Shown: piece after piece, positions 1 to 8,619 of the stretch
Position numbering within the stretch: the first letter of the stretch is position 1
Layout: every line of letters starts with the position of its first letter
From: Gammaproteobacteria bacterium
GTDB lineage: Bacteria > Pseudomonadota > Gammaproteobacteria > HK1
Direction of reading: 5' to 3'
DNA: 64,000 bases
NCBI GenBank assembly: GCA_021773645.1
Contig: JAJFJU010000015.1
Location: 186,001 to 250,000, forward strand
Program-made: the position numbers and the translations under genes
The notes under the pieces: model-generated
The model's database searches: none
Told to the model about the DNA's origin: nothing
The model's input: the letters and a program-made list of their open reading frames with translations, nothing else

Positions 1-1
1 T

Positions 2-769
2 CGCCACCGCATCCTTGGCATAAAAACCAATCTGCAGGCGCAACTTATCTTCATCGATACGCCGGGGATCCACGGTGGCCATCAGCGTGCCATTAACCGC
101 TATATGAATCGGGCGGCCATAGGCGGCATTGCCGAGGCGGATGTGGTGTGTTTTCTCATCGATGCCCACGGTTGGACGGATGACGATGAGGTGGTATTGC
201 GACAACTCCGGGATATCGATACCCCGGTGATCGTGGTGCTTAACAAGATCGATCGATTAGCTGATCGCAAGCGCTTATTGCCGCTGCTACAGCATCTCTC
301 CGAGACCGTGAAGTTTGTTGAGGCGGTGCCTGTTTCAGCACGCCGGGGCGATAGCGTTGATCGGCTGGAGGAATTGTTGATTGAGCATCTGCCACGTGGT
401 GAGGCAATCTTTCCCGAGGAGCAGATCACCGATCGAAATTTACGTTTTTTGGCCGCTGAATTTGTCCGAGAGCAATTGATTGTCCGTCTGGGCGATGAGT
501 TGCCTTATCGCCTTGGGGTGGAAATCCAGCATTTTGAGGAAAGCGTTAAGTTGGCCACCATTGATGCCGTGATTTGGGTGGAAAACAAGGGCCACAAACA
601 CATCATCATCGGCAGCAAGGGCGAGCTGCTCAAGCGGGTAGGGAGTGCCGCCCGGCAGGAGATGGAGGCGATGTTCGATATCAAGGTGATGCTCAAGCTG
701 TGGGTCAAGGTGCGCTCGGGCTGGTCCGATGATACTAAGGCTTTGCAACAGTTAGGCTACCACGACTAA
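2..769 (+). CDS. era: GTPase Era, 3' part (5' end outside window)
   Basis: Era is a Ras-like GTPase with a KH domain. It binds the 3' end of 16S rRNA and helps mature the 30S subunit. The reading frame is open from base 2, so the start, Walker A/G1 and G2 lie before the window. The G3 motif DTPG is at about 56-67 and the G4 motif NKID at about 242-253. A C-terminal KH domain carries the GSKG loop in IIIGSKGELLKRVG. The apparent ATG at 104 lies after G3 and cannot be the true start. recO follows after 9 bp, as in the common rnc-era-recO-pdxJ order. Identity is secure. Confidence 0.97.
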   Translation, partial: RHRILGIKTNLQAQLIFIDTPGIHGGHQRAINRYMNRAAIGGIAEADVVCFLIDAHGWTDDDEVVLRQLRDIDTPVIVVLNKIDRLADRKRLLPLLQHLSETVKFVEAVPVSARRGDSVDRLEELLIEHLPRGEAIFPEEQITDRNLRFLAAEFVREQLIVRLGDELPYRLGVEIQHFEESVKLATIDAVIWVENKGHKHIIIGSKGELLKRVGSAARQEMEAMFDIKVMLKLWVKVRSGWSDDTKALQQLGYHD

Positions 770-778
770 GGCATTCCA

Positions 779-1495
779 ATGGTGATGGAATTAGAGCCTG
801 GTTATCTGCTCCATCGACGACGTTATCGCGAGAGTAGCTTATTGCTGGAGATTTTCACCCCCCAGTACGGACGCATGGGCCTAGTAGCCCGCGGTGCTGC
901 TGGTGGGAGGCGACCTTTAAGTGGGGTGTTGCAGGCTTTTCAACCGCTACTATTTAGTTGGCGTGGGCGCGGTGAACTGAAAACTCTGGGCACGGTAGAA
1001 AGTGCTGGCCCGGCCAATTTTCGTGAGGGTGATGCCTTGTTTGGGGGATTCTACCTCAACGAGCTACTGCTGCGCCTGCTGCTCCGTGACGATCCCCATC
1101 CTGAGCTTTATAGCGCCTATAGTGAGGCACTACAGGGGCTGGCTGAGGCGGGAACCATTGAGGTCACGCTACGCATTTTTGAAAAGCGTTTGCTTTGGGC
1201 CATAGGCTATGCACTGGTACTCGATCGTGATGTGGACACTAACAACGATATTATCCCCACCGAGGCTTATCACTTTCATCCACAACAAGGCCCGTCGCTT
1301 GCCACACGGCTAGTTGGTGCGGGCATGACAGTTTCCGGGGCTACTTTGCTGGCCCTTGCCCGTGAACATTTTGACCAAAACAAAGAACTGCAGGAGGCGA
1401 AACAACTGATGCGTGGTGTACTGCAATTTCATCTTGGTGATAAACCCTTGGCTAGCCGTAAGGCTTATCTGCGTCCCGCGGGGAGTCTTTCATGA
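779..1495 (+). CDS. recO: DNA repair protein RecO
   Basis: RecO acts with RecR to load RecA on SSB-coated single-stranded DNA in the RecF recombination pathway, and it anneals complementary strands. At 238 aa it matches the usual gammaproteobacterial length (about 240). The N-terminal OB-fold has the family pattern [20 protein letters not shown], then [11 protein letters not shown]. There is no obvious zinc-binding cysteine cluster, as is normal for this branch. It starts 9 bp after era and its stop overlaps the pdxJ start (ATGA), so the genes are probably translationally coupled. No clear Shine-Dalgarno precedes ATG 779; ATG 785 is an alternative two codons later. Confidence 0.95.
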   Translation: MVMELEPGYLLHRRRYRESSLLLEIFTPQYGRMGLVARGAAGGRRPLSGVLQAFQPLLFSWRGRGELKTLGTVESAGPANFREGDALFGGFYLNELLLRLLLRDDPHPELYSAYSEALQGLAEAGTIEVTLRIFEKRLLWAIGYALVLDRDVDTNNDIIPTEAYHFHPQQGPSLATRLVGAGMTVSGATLLALAREHFDQNKELQEAKQLMRGVLQFHLGDKPLASRKAYLRPAGSLS

Positions 1496-2229
1496 GGCCT
1501 TTACTGGGGGTGAATATTGACCACGTGGCAACCCTGCGCCAAGCTCGGGGGACCCGTTATCCGGATCCGGTACAAGCAGCGATGGTGGCGGAAGAGGCCG
1601 GTGCCGAAGCGATTACCGTGCACCTCAGGGAAGATCGGCGACATATCCAGGAACGGGATCTCTGGATCCTTCGTGATACCTTACTGACCCGCATGAATCT
1701 TGAGTTGGCGGTTACCGACGAAATGGTAGCCATTGCTGAAAAAATTTCCCCCGCGGATTGTTGCCTGGTACCCGAGCGTCGGCAGGAATTAACCACCGAG
1801 GGTGGACTAGATGTGGTCGGACAGCCTGCGCGAATCAGTGCAGCATGTCAGCGTCTCAAAGAGGCGGGTGTTCGTGTCTCCCTGTTCATCGATCCGGACC
1901 CTGCCCAACTTGAGGCCGCCGCCAAGGCGGGTGCCCCGGTGGTGGAGCTACATACCGGAAGCTATGCCGATGCACCGGATGGGATGCAAACCGAGCACGA
2001 ATTTCAGCGTGTGCGCGAGGCAGCACGAGTAGGGAAGGGACTTGGCCTCATAGTCAACGGTGGCCACGGACTTAATTATCAGAATGTTCAGCCGGTGGCG
2101 GCGATGGCTGAAATTGAAGAGTTAAATATTGGCCACGCGATTATTGCCCGCGCTATTTTCAGTGGTTTGGGGCCGGCAGTTCGGGAAATGAAGCAGCTAC
2201 TAGCAGCTGCTAACAAGTCTTCAATATAG
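1492..2229 (+). CDS. pdxJ: Pyridoxine 5'-phosphate synthase
   Basis: PdxJ condenses 1-deoxy-D-xylulose 5-phosphate with 3-amino-2-oxopropyl phosphate to form pyridoxine 5'-phosphate, the last ring-forming step of DXP-dependent vitamin B6 synthesis. The 245-aa TIM barrel has the typical [14 protein letters not shown] start, the HLREDRRHI segment with a catalytic histidine, VELHTGSYA, and the phosphate-binding [11 protein letters not shown] loop near the C-terminus. The start codon overlaps the recO stop by 4 bp, so it is probably co-translated with recO. A perfect 12-bp stem follows the stop at 2250-2275. Confidence 0.97.
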   Translation: MRPLLGVNIDHVATLRQARGTRYPDPVQAAMVAEEAGAEAITVHLREDRRHIQERDLWILRDTLLTRMNLELAVTDEMVAIAEKISPADCCLVPERRQELTTEGGLDVVGQPARISAACQRLKEAGVRVSLFIDPDPAQLEAAAKAGAPVVELHTGSYADAPDGMQTEHEFQRVREAARVGKGLGLIVNGGHGLNYQNVQPVAAMAEIEELNIGHAIIARAIFSGLGPAVREMKQLLAAANKSSI

Positions 2230-2249
2230 CCAAAAGAATACGAATTTCG

Positions 2250-2275
2250 CATCTGAATACCTCGGTATTCAGATG
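2250..2275. terminator. Perfect palindrome/hairpin after pdxJ
   Basis: Arms CATCTGAATACC and GGTATTCAGATG pair perfectly over 12 bp around a TC centre, 20 bp after the pdxJ stop. The following bases are GCAATAAAAT and lack a clean U tract, so this may be a weak terminator, an mRNA-stabilising hairpin or a protein-binding palindrome between pdxJ and glgP. Confidence 0.5.
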
Positions 2276-2309
2276 GCAATAAAATCATTTATTAGGAGTA
2301 GAGCACCTC

Positions 2310-4946
2310 ATGCAGCAACGTCGTGAATATTTTTTGGACGTCTATCCGAGCATTCCCGTGGAACTGGAGCGTCTGGAGGAACTGGCGAACAATCTTTGGT
2401 ACAGCTGGGACCGTCCCACCCGCGTGCTGTTTGCCACCCTGGATCAGAAACTATGGCAGCGCACCGGCAATAACCCAAAGCGGCTGCTACGTCGGGTTAA
2501 TCAGGATATTCTGAGCCAGGCGGCCAAGGACCCCATTTTTCTCGCCCGCTACAAACGGGCACTCTATGCCTATGATGCTTATCACGAACATCGGCGTCAG
2601 GCACAGGAGGTCCAGCCCCTGGGGGATAATGAACTCATCGGCTATTTCTGTATGGAGTACGGTTTTCACCAGAGCCTGCCCATCTACTCGGGTGGCCTGG
2701 GAATTCTCGCTGGACACCACTGCAAGGAGGCCAGCGATATGCGCCTGCCCTTCGTGGCGGTGGGATTGCTCTATCGCGCTGGCTATTTCACCCAGCAACT
2801 GGATGCCGACGGCAATCAGATCGTTACCCACCTTGAGTCAGAGATCGAAAACTTGCCCATTGCCCCGGCTCTCAATCGGGACGGAGAGGAAGTGCGGGTA
2901 GAGGTAACCTTTCCCGATCGGATCGTGACGGCCCGGGTTTGGGTGGCGCTGGCGGGTCACGTCAAGGTCTATCTACTGGATACCGATACCGAGGAAAACA
3001 ATGCCGAGGATCGGAAAATCACCTACCAGCTATACGGTGGTGACCGCGAAACCCGTATTCGTCAGGAGTTGGTTCTGGGTATCGGTGGCGTCAAGGCCCT
3101 GCGTGCTCTGGATATTGCACCGACCGTCTGGCATATGAATGAGGGCCATCCCGCCTTCCAGATCCTTGAACGTATGCGCGAATATACCGAGCAGGGAGCG
3201 CACCATAGCGCGGCCCTGGAAGCGGTGGCATCCAATACCGTATTTACCACCCATACCCCGGTGCCGGCGGGTCACGATCACTTTGCCGCACAGACAGTCA
3301 GCCATTATCTACACTCGATGCTGGCTCCGTTGGGTATGAACGAAAATGAATTACTGGCGCTAGGCTGTGAACATGAGGGCAGTGATTTCAACATGACCAA
3401 TCTGGCCATTCACGGCTCACGCCACCATAACGGGGTCAGCCGTCTACATGGCGCGGTTTCCGCCAACATCTGCCGTCAAGCCTGGCCGCAGGTGCCGCCG
3501 GAAGAAAACCCTATGGGTTATGTGACCAACGGCGTACACGTGCCCACGGTATTGGCTGAGGACTGGTCCGATTTATTTGACCGCTTCGTCGGCTCCGATT
3601 GGCGCCATCATCAGTGTGATGCCGAGTATTGGCAGCGTATAGACGAAATTCCGGACCACCTGTTCTGGAGCGTACGTCAGTCTATCAAATCACGCATGCT
3701 CGCCTCGATTCGCAATTTGCTGCAGGAACAGCATATGCGTAATCAGATGAGCGAGGTGATGTTTGACCGTATGGTCCGCCACATCAATCCCGATGATCCG
3801 AGCGTGTTGACCATTGGCTTTGCGCGGCGTTTTGCCACCTACAAGCGCGCGGATCTATTGTTCCATGACCTCGGCTGGTTACGGGAAATTCTTGGCAACG
3901 AGGACCGCCCAGTGGTGTTCCTTTTTGCTGGCAAGGCCCATCCAGCGGATGGGCCTGGACAGGACATGCTGCGTCGGGTGAGCGAAATTTCGAAAATGCG
4001 CGAGTTCGTTGGCAAGGTGCTGCTGGTGGAGGGCTACGATCTGGGTATGGCGCGACGTCTATTGGCGGGTGTCGACGTTTGGCTCAATAATCCTATCTAT
4101 ACCATGGAGGCGAGTGGCACCTCAGGGATGAAAGCGGCGGTCAATGGCACTATCAATCTGAGTGCCCCCGATGGTTGGTGGGCGGAAGGTTTCGAGGGTG
4201 ATAACGGTTGGGCTATCCGTCCCTCGCCCCATGGTGAAGATGTGGCGAAGCGGGATATGGAGGATGCACAAACCCTCTACACCATCCTCCAGGATGAGGT
4301 AATCCCGCGCTATTACGATCAAGGTAAGCAGGGCCATTCACCCGATTGGGTTAAGACCTCCAAGCGTTCTATCGCAACGGTTCTTCCTGGCTTTAATTTC
4401 TCGCGCACCCTGGGTGACTATATCAGTCAGCTCTACGCCCCAGCGGCCGTAGCTGGCCAGCATCTTAATGGCATAGACTCGGCTAATGCGACTGTATTGG
4501 CCTCCTGGAAGGACAAAGTTCGCAAGGCCTGGTCAGAGGTTCATCTTCATCGGCTAGACCAGCCGGTTTCATCTCTTTCCTTCGGGGATTCGATTCGCAT
4601 AGAGGCGTCGGTAAACCTCAACGGCCTCAAGCCCGAAGACGTGCTGGTAGAGTTTCTTATTTCCCGCCGTCACAAGCAGCGGGAGAGCGTGGTGGAGGGG
4701 GTGGTGAAGCCCTCGGAATCTTGGTATTCCACCCTGAGGCGCGCTAGTGTGGGGGATGAAATTCCACGCATACGCGGCTATTTTGAGGCTGATGGTACGG
4801 TCCCGGACAGCGGGGAACAACGCTTCTTCTTCGATCTTAAGCCGGAGTGGTGCGGACACGTAAATTACCAAATCCGGGTGTTTCCCCACCATGAATCTCT
4901 CTCCCATCCCTTTGAGATGGGGCTAATGAAGTGGCTGTGCAATTGA
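2310..4946 (+). CDS. glgP: Alpha-glucan (glycogen) phosphorylase, GT35, DUF3417 type
   Basis: Phosphorolyses alpha-1,4-glucan ends to glucose 1-phosphate, using pyridoxal phosphate. The 878-aa protein begins with the DUF3417 region (LANNLWYSWDRPTRVLFATL) that marks the non-animal-type phosphorylases. The catalytic GT35 domain contains GGLGILAGHH, the CMEYGFHQSLPIYSGG region and the PLP site EASGTSGMKAAVNG, where the Schiff-base lysine is about residue 608. A beta-sandwich-like C-terminal tail (about 750-878) follows. A Shine-Dalgarno AGGAG lies at about 2294, well placed for ATG 2310. It opens the glycogen block, but an unrelated membrane protein and purU separate it from glgA. Its PLP cofactor depends on the pathway of the pdxJ product just upstream. 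Confidence 0.95.
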   Translation: MQQRREYFLDVYPSIPVELERLEELANNLWYSWDRPTRVLFATLDQKLWQRTGNNPKRLLRRVNQDILSQAAKDPIFLARYKRALYAYDAYHEHRRQAQEVQPLGDNELIGYFCMEYGFHQSLPIYSGGLGILAGHHCKEASDMRLPFVAVGLLYRAGYFTQQLDADGNQIVTHLESEIENLPIAPALNRDGEEVRVEVTFPDRIVTARVWVALAGHVKVYLLDTDTEENNAEDRKITYQLYGGDRETRIRQELVLGIGGVKALRALDIAPTVWHMNEGHPAFQILERMREYTEQGAHHSAALEAVASNTVFTTHTPVPAGHDHFAAQTVSHYLHSMLAPLGMNENELLALGCEHEGSDFNMTNLAIHGSRHHNGVSRLHGAVSANICRQAWPQVPPEENPMGYVTNGVHVPTVLAEDWSDLFDRFVGSDWRHHQCDAEYWQRIDEIPDHLFWSVRQSIKSRMLASIRNLLQEQHMRNQMSEVMFDRMVRHINPDDPSVLTIGFARRFATYKRADLLFHDLGWLREILGNEDRPVVFLFAGKAHPADGPGQDMLRRVSEISKMREFVGKVLLVEGYDLGMARRLLAGVDVWLNNPIYTMEASGTSGMKAAVNGTINLSAPDGWWAEGFEGDNGWAIRPSPHGEDVAKRDMEDAQTLYTILQDEVIPRYYDQGKQGHSPDWVKTSKRSIATVLPGFNFSRTLGDYISQLYAPAAVAGQHLNGIDSANATVLASWKDKVRKAWSEVHLHRLDQPVSSLSFGDSIRIEASVNLNGLKPEDVLVEFLISRRHKQRESVVEGVVKPSESWYSTLRRASVGDEIPRIRGYFEADGTVPDSGEQRFFFDLKPEWCGHVNYQIRVFPHHESLSHPFEMGLMKWLCN

Positions 4947-4956
4947 TGGCATAAAT

Positions 4957-4986
4957 TGTAGGGGCGAATAATTATTCGCCCCTACA
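4957..4986. repeat. 30-bp perfect palindrome, copy 1 of a small repeat family
   Basis: The arm TGTAGGGGCGAATAA is followed directly by its exact reverse complement. It lies between glgP and the YdjM-like gene. A one-mismatch relative (GGGGTGAAT/ATTCACCCC arms) is found at 6968-6989. Both sit at gene ends, so the family may act as an intergenic palindromic repeat or terminator-like hairpin. Confidence 0.75.
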
Positions 4987-5003
4987 GCCTTCGTTAACAC
5001 AAT

Positions 5004-5993
5004 ATGGACCCCTTATCCCAAGCGGTACTCGGTGCCAGCCTGCCGCAGGCCTTGGCCCGGGATCGCCGGCTACAGCGATGGGCTTTTGTGATCGGCTTGC
5101 TATCGGGTATGGCTGCTGATCTCGATGTGCTGATTCGCTCATCCAGCGATCCTCTGCTGTTTCTGGAATACCATCGGCAATTCACTCACTCTTTATTCTT
5201 TATCCCCTTTGGCGGCTTGGTTTGCACCTTGTTGCTCTACCCTCTGGTACGACGCAAACTCGAATTTCGCCGTGTCTATATCTTCGCCACCCTGGGTTAC
5301 GCGACCCATGGACTACTGGACGGCTGTACCTCCTACGGCACCCAATTGCTCTGGCCATTCACTGATACGCGATTTGCCTGGAACAATATTTCCATCGTTG
5401 ACCCCTTGTTCACCCTGCCGGTGCTGGCCTTGGTTATCTCGGCCTTTATCCGCAAAAATTCTGTTTATGCCCGTATCGCCTTCGTATTTGCCATTAGCTA
5501 TCTGGGTTTTGGGGTGGTGCAGCGTGAGCGGGCAGAAGCAGTAGCCTGGGATACAGCCCGGGCGCGAGGGCATCAGCCGCAACGTTTGACCGTTAAACCC
5601 ACCTTTGGGAATTTGATCCTGTGGAAGCTGATTTATGAATATGAAGGGCGTTATTTCATTGATGCGGCTAGGGTCGGTATAGCCAGTCGGCATATTGAAG
5701 GCATCTCCATTGCCAAACTTGCCATTTCACGGGATCTGCCCGGGATAAAAACTGGCTCAGTTCAATCGCAGGATATAGAACGCTTTCGCTGGTTTTCTGA
5801 TGATTACCTGGCGCTCATGCCCGAGAAGGAAAATATTGTCGTCGATGTACGCTATTCCTTGCTTCCCCACCGGCTTAGCCCGTTATGGGGGATTGAACTG
5901 AATCCCTATACACCGCAAAAACACGCCAATTTTATTAATCTGCGAGATTTGAACGCAACACACCGCAGAGAATTTCTACAAATGCTTTTTTGA
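5004..5993 (+). CDS. Membrane-bound metal-dependent hydrolase, YdjM/DUF457 family
   Basis: A 329-aa inner-membrane protein of the family annotated as membrane-bound metal-dependent hydrolase (E. coli YdjM is the LexA-regulated relative). It has the family opening MDPLSQAVLGASL, then GMAADLDVLI and EYHRQFTHSLFF, where conserved Asp and His residues form the presumed metal site. GYATHGLLDGCTSYGTQL follows. Several hydrophobic spans lie in residues 30-180, and the C-terminal 150 residues look soluble. Substrate and reaction are not known. It stands alone between two intergenic palindromes and has no clear operon partner. Confidence 0.85.
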   Translation: MDPLSQAVLGASLPQALARDRRLQRWAFVIGLLSGMAADLDVLIRSSSDPLLFLEYHRQFTHSLFFIPFGGLVCTLLLYPLVRRKLEFRRVYIFATLGYATHGLLDGCTSYGTQLLWPFTDTRFAWNNISIVDPLFTLPVLALVISAFIRKNSVYARIAFVFAISYLGFGVVQRERAEAVAWDTARARGHQPQRLTVKPTFGNLILWKLIYEYEGRYFIDAARVGIASRHIEGISIAKLAISRDLPGIKTGSVQSQDIERFRWFSDDYLALMPEKENIVVDVRYSLLPHRLSPLWGIELNPYTPQKHANFINLRDLNATHRREFLQMLF

Positions 5994-6077
5994 CCGGCAT
6001 TCATAAAGCCTCTCGCCGTATAATCAGCGCCGATTAAATACACTCTCCCCCGTGTGGGGATCTCAAGGTAATGAACG

Positions 6078-6956
6078 ATGGACCCTTCGACGCTGGCTAC
6101 CCTATTAATTTCATGTGCCGATCGTCGTGGCTTGGTAGCGGGATTGGCGCAGGTGCTGTCTGGACATGGCGCCAATATTCTGGACTCAGATCAGCACACC
6201 GATCGCGATGCAGCACAGTTTTTTCAACGCATCGTGTTTGATGTAGCTGAACTCAATACCGATCGGGGTACCCTGGAAAGGGCCATCGCCGAGGTCGCCA
6301 AGCGTTTCTCAATGAGCTATCAACTGGCCTACCGACAAGGGGTTGATGGCCAGTCGAACAAAAAGCGCATGGCTATCTTCGTATCGAAATATGACCATTG
6401 TCTTTATGACCTGTTACTCCGCCATCAGATGGGTGAACTGGATTGCGAACTCGTACTGATTATCAGTAATCATCCTGATCTTGAGAAAGTGGCGCGGCAA
6501 TTCGAGGTGCCCTTTAAGTTGCAGCCTATGGGCAAGGATAATAAGCCGGAGGCAGAGCAGCGTGAATTAGAGTTGCTACAGGAATTTCGTATCGATGTGG
6601 TGGTGTTAGCCCGCTATATGCAGATACTCAGCAATGATTTTCTACGTGCCTTTAGCGGTGACATCATCAATATTCATCATTCATTTTTGCCCGCATTCAT
6701 CGGCGGTCGGCCCTATCATCAGGCCCATGAACGTGGAGTAAAGCTGATCGGCGCCACGGCGCACTACGCCACGGCTAATCTGGATGAGGGACCGATCATA
6801 GAGCAAGATGTGGTGCGCTGCTCGCATCGGGATGAGGTGACGGATCTGATCCGCAAGGGGCGTGATCTGGAGAAGCTCGTACTCGCCCGTGCCGTACGCA
6901 GTCATCTTGATGACCGGGTGCTGCGCTATGGCAGCAAGACCGTGGTATTTGACTGA
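6078..6956 (+). CDS. purU: Formyltetrahydrofolate deformylase
   Basis: Hydrolyses 10-formyl-tetrahydrofolate to formate and tetrahydrofolate. This balances one-carbon pools and supplies formate for PurT. The 292-aa protein has an N-terminal ACT domain (about 1-85, LLISCADRRGLVAGLAQVL) and a formyltransferase-fold C-terminal domain with NIHHSFLPAFIGG and HYATANLDEGPIIEQDV, which include the catalytic Asn, His and Asp. Length and order match E. coli PurU. An AAGGT precedes the ATG at a reasonable distance. It converges on glgA across a palindromic hairpin. Confidence 0.95.
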   Translation: MDPSTLATLLISCADRRGLVAGLAQVLSGHGANILDSDQHTDRDAAQFFQRIVFDVAELNTDRGTLERAIAEVAKRFSMSYQLAYRQGVDGQSNKKRMAIFVSKYDHCLYDLLLRHQMGELDCELVLIISNHPDLEKVARQFEVPFKLQPMGKDNKPEAEQRELELLQEFRIDVVVLARYMQILSNDFLRAFSGDIINIHHSFLPAFIGGRPYHQAHERGVKLIGATAHYATANLDEGPIIEQDVVRCSHRDEVTDLIRKGRDLEKLVLARAVRSHLDDRVLRYGSKTVVFD

Positions 6957-6967
6957 TTGACAATATC

Positions 6968-6989
6968 GGGGTGAATGATTATTCACCCC
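6968..6989. repeat. Palindromic hairpin between purU and glgA, copy 2 of repeat
   Basis: Arms GGGGTGAAT and ATTCACCCC flank a short centre and differ by one base from a full palindrome. The sequence resembles the palindrome at 4957-4986 (C/G replaced by T/A in the arm). It lies between two convergent genes and could terminate both transcripts. Confidence 0.65.
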
Positions 6990-7002
6990 TACCGTGCATC
7001 CT

Positions 7003-8463
7003 CTACGCCAGCAGCTCGCGATACATCGCCACATAGCGTTTGGCGCTCTGTTCCCAGCCAAAATCCCGGGCCATAGCCTGCTTTTGTATCCCTCGCCAAA
7101 CTCGCGGATGAGCATACAGGGCCAGCGCGCGCTCCAGGCACTCACTTAATGCTGTGGCACTGGCATCCTTGAAAACGAAGCCGGTGGCGGTGCCGTCGTG
7201 CAGGGCCTCGGGGGTGGCATCGACTACGGTATCGGCCAGCCCTCCGGTATGGCGTACCAGCGGCAGGGTGCCATAGCGCATGCTGTACATCTGATTGAGT
7301 CCACAGGGTTCATAGCGCGAAGGCATAAGAAAAATGTCGGCGCCCGCTTCGATCTGGTGGGCAAGAGGTTCGTTATAACCCAGCGTCAAGCTGAAACGAT
7401 CGGGCATGCTGGCAGCCAGTGCCGTCAGTTGTTTCTCGATGGTTTTATCACCACCGCCGAGCAGCACTAATTGAAAGGATGCCTGCTTAAGCGCCTTCAT
7501 CATGCCGGGAATGAGATCAGCCCCTTTTTGGTCGGTCAATCGTGCAACGACACCCACTAAGGCCGTTTTTGGATCGTCCTTTAGCCCCAACTGTTTACGC
7601 AAGGCACTACGGTTTTTCGTTTTTCCCGCCAATCGGGCGGCACTGTAGCGGTGCTTAAGGTGGGTATCCTTGGCCGGGTTCCATACCTCGGTGTCGATAC
7701 CGTTAAGGATGCCGGTTAGATCTGCTTGCCGGTCGTGTAACAGGCCGTGGAAACCCGCTCCCAGTTCAGATTGCTGAATCTCTTGGGCGTAGCCAGGGCT
7801 CACGGTGCTGATGTGATCGGCGTAAAAGAGGCCCGCCTTCAAATAAGAGATGTACTGGTAGAACTCGAGCCCATGCATTTGGTAGCTATGCCACGGTAAC
7901 TCCAGCTCCCCCATCAAATGAGGTGGAAAGGTACCGGGAAAGGCTAGGTTGTGAATACTGATGACACTTTTGGCGCGTCGACCCGGGTCAAAGGCCAGAT
8001 AAGCTGCGGCTAATCCTGTTTGCCAATCATTGAGGTGCAGTATGTCGGGACACCAGCGTAATGGAGTGGCATCGCTAGCAAGGCGAGCGGCCATACGCGC
8101 CAACACCGCAAAGCGCTGGGCATTATCGGGCCAGTCCTTGCCATTCGCCCCTTGGTAGGGATTACCCTCGCGGCTATAAAGAGAGGGGCTTTCTATCACG
8201 TAAACCGGAATACCGCTATCCGGCATCTTTCCTGAAAGCAGATGGACTGGTTCCTGAGATTCAAGCACGGTGATGTCACGCCGTACCCGGCGCAAGTGCA
8301 GGGCGTCGAGCACCTGCGGATAACCGGGCAGTAAGATGCGGGCATCGACCCCCTGACTGGCGAGGGCCGGGGGCAGGGCACCGCCTACATCACCTAAGCC
8401 GCCGGTTTTGATCAACGGATGGGCTTCAGGGGTGGCAAATAACAGGCGGATCTTGCGCGCCAT
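7003..8463 (-). CDS. glgA: Glycogen synthase (ADP-glucose), GT5
   Basis: Transfers glucose from ADP-glucose to the non-reducing end of alpha-1,4-glucan. The 486-aa protein has the GT5 N-terminal domain with the ADP-glucose-binding KTGGLGDV loop at residues 19-26. The C-terminal Rossmann domain carries ARLTDQKGADLI and MPSRYEPCGLNQMYSMRYGT, including the conserved catalytic Glu region. Length is typical (about 480). It lies 156 bp downstream of glgB on the same strand, so the two probably share a transcript. The ATG at 8463 is the first in frame with the family N-terminus MARKIRLLFATPEAHP. Confidence 0.96.
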   Translation of the reverse strand: MARKIRLLFATPEAHPLIKTGGLGDVGGALPPALASQGVDARILLPGYPQVLDALHLRRVRRDITVLESQEPVHLLSGKMPDSGIPVYVIESPSLYSREGNPYQGANGKDWPDNAQRFAVLARMAARLASDATPLRWCPDILHLNDWQTGLAAAYLAFDPGRRAKSVISIHNLAFPGTFPPHLMGELELPWHSYQMHGLEFYQYISYLKAGLFYADHISTVSPGYAQEIQQSELGAGFHGLLHDRQADLTGILNGIDTEVWNPAKDTHLKHRYSAARLAGKTKNRSALRKQLGLKDDPKTALVGVVARLTDQKGADLIPGMMKALKQASFQLVLLGGGDKTIEKQLTALAASMPDRFSLTLGYNEPLAHQIEAGADIFLMPSRYEPCGLNQMYSMRYGTLPLVRHTGGLADTVVDATPEALHDGTATGFVFKDASATALSECLERALALYAHPRVWRGIQKQAMARDFGWEQSAKRYVAMYRELLA

Positions 8464-8619
8464 GGTTCTATCCTTTGTTAGGGAAGCTTTGATTTATTCT
8501 GGGCGAAGTAGATTGTGATACGAAATATTCAGCTTTAAGGCGCTGATCGCACGTAGTCGTTGTTCTATTGCGAAGATCAGCAACGAAAAAGATGGACATT
8601 TTGGACGCAAGATACGAGT

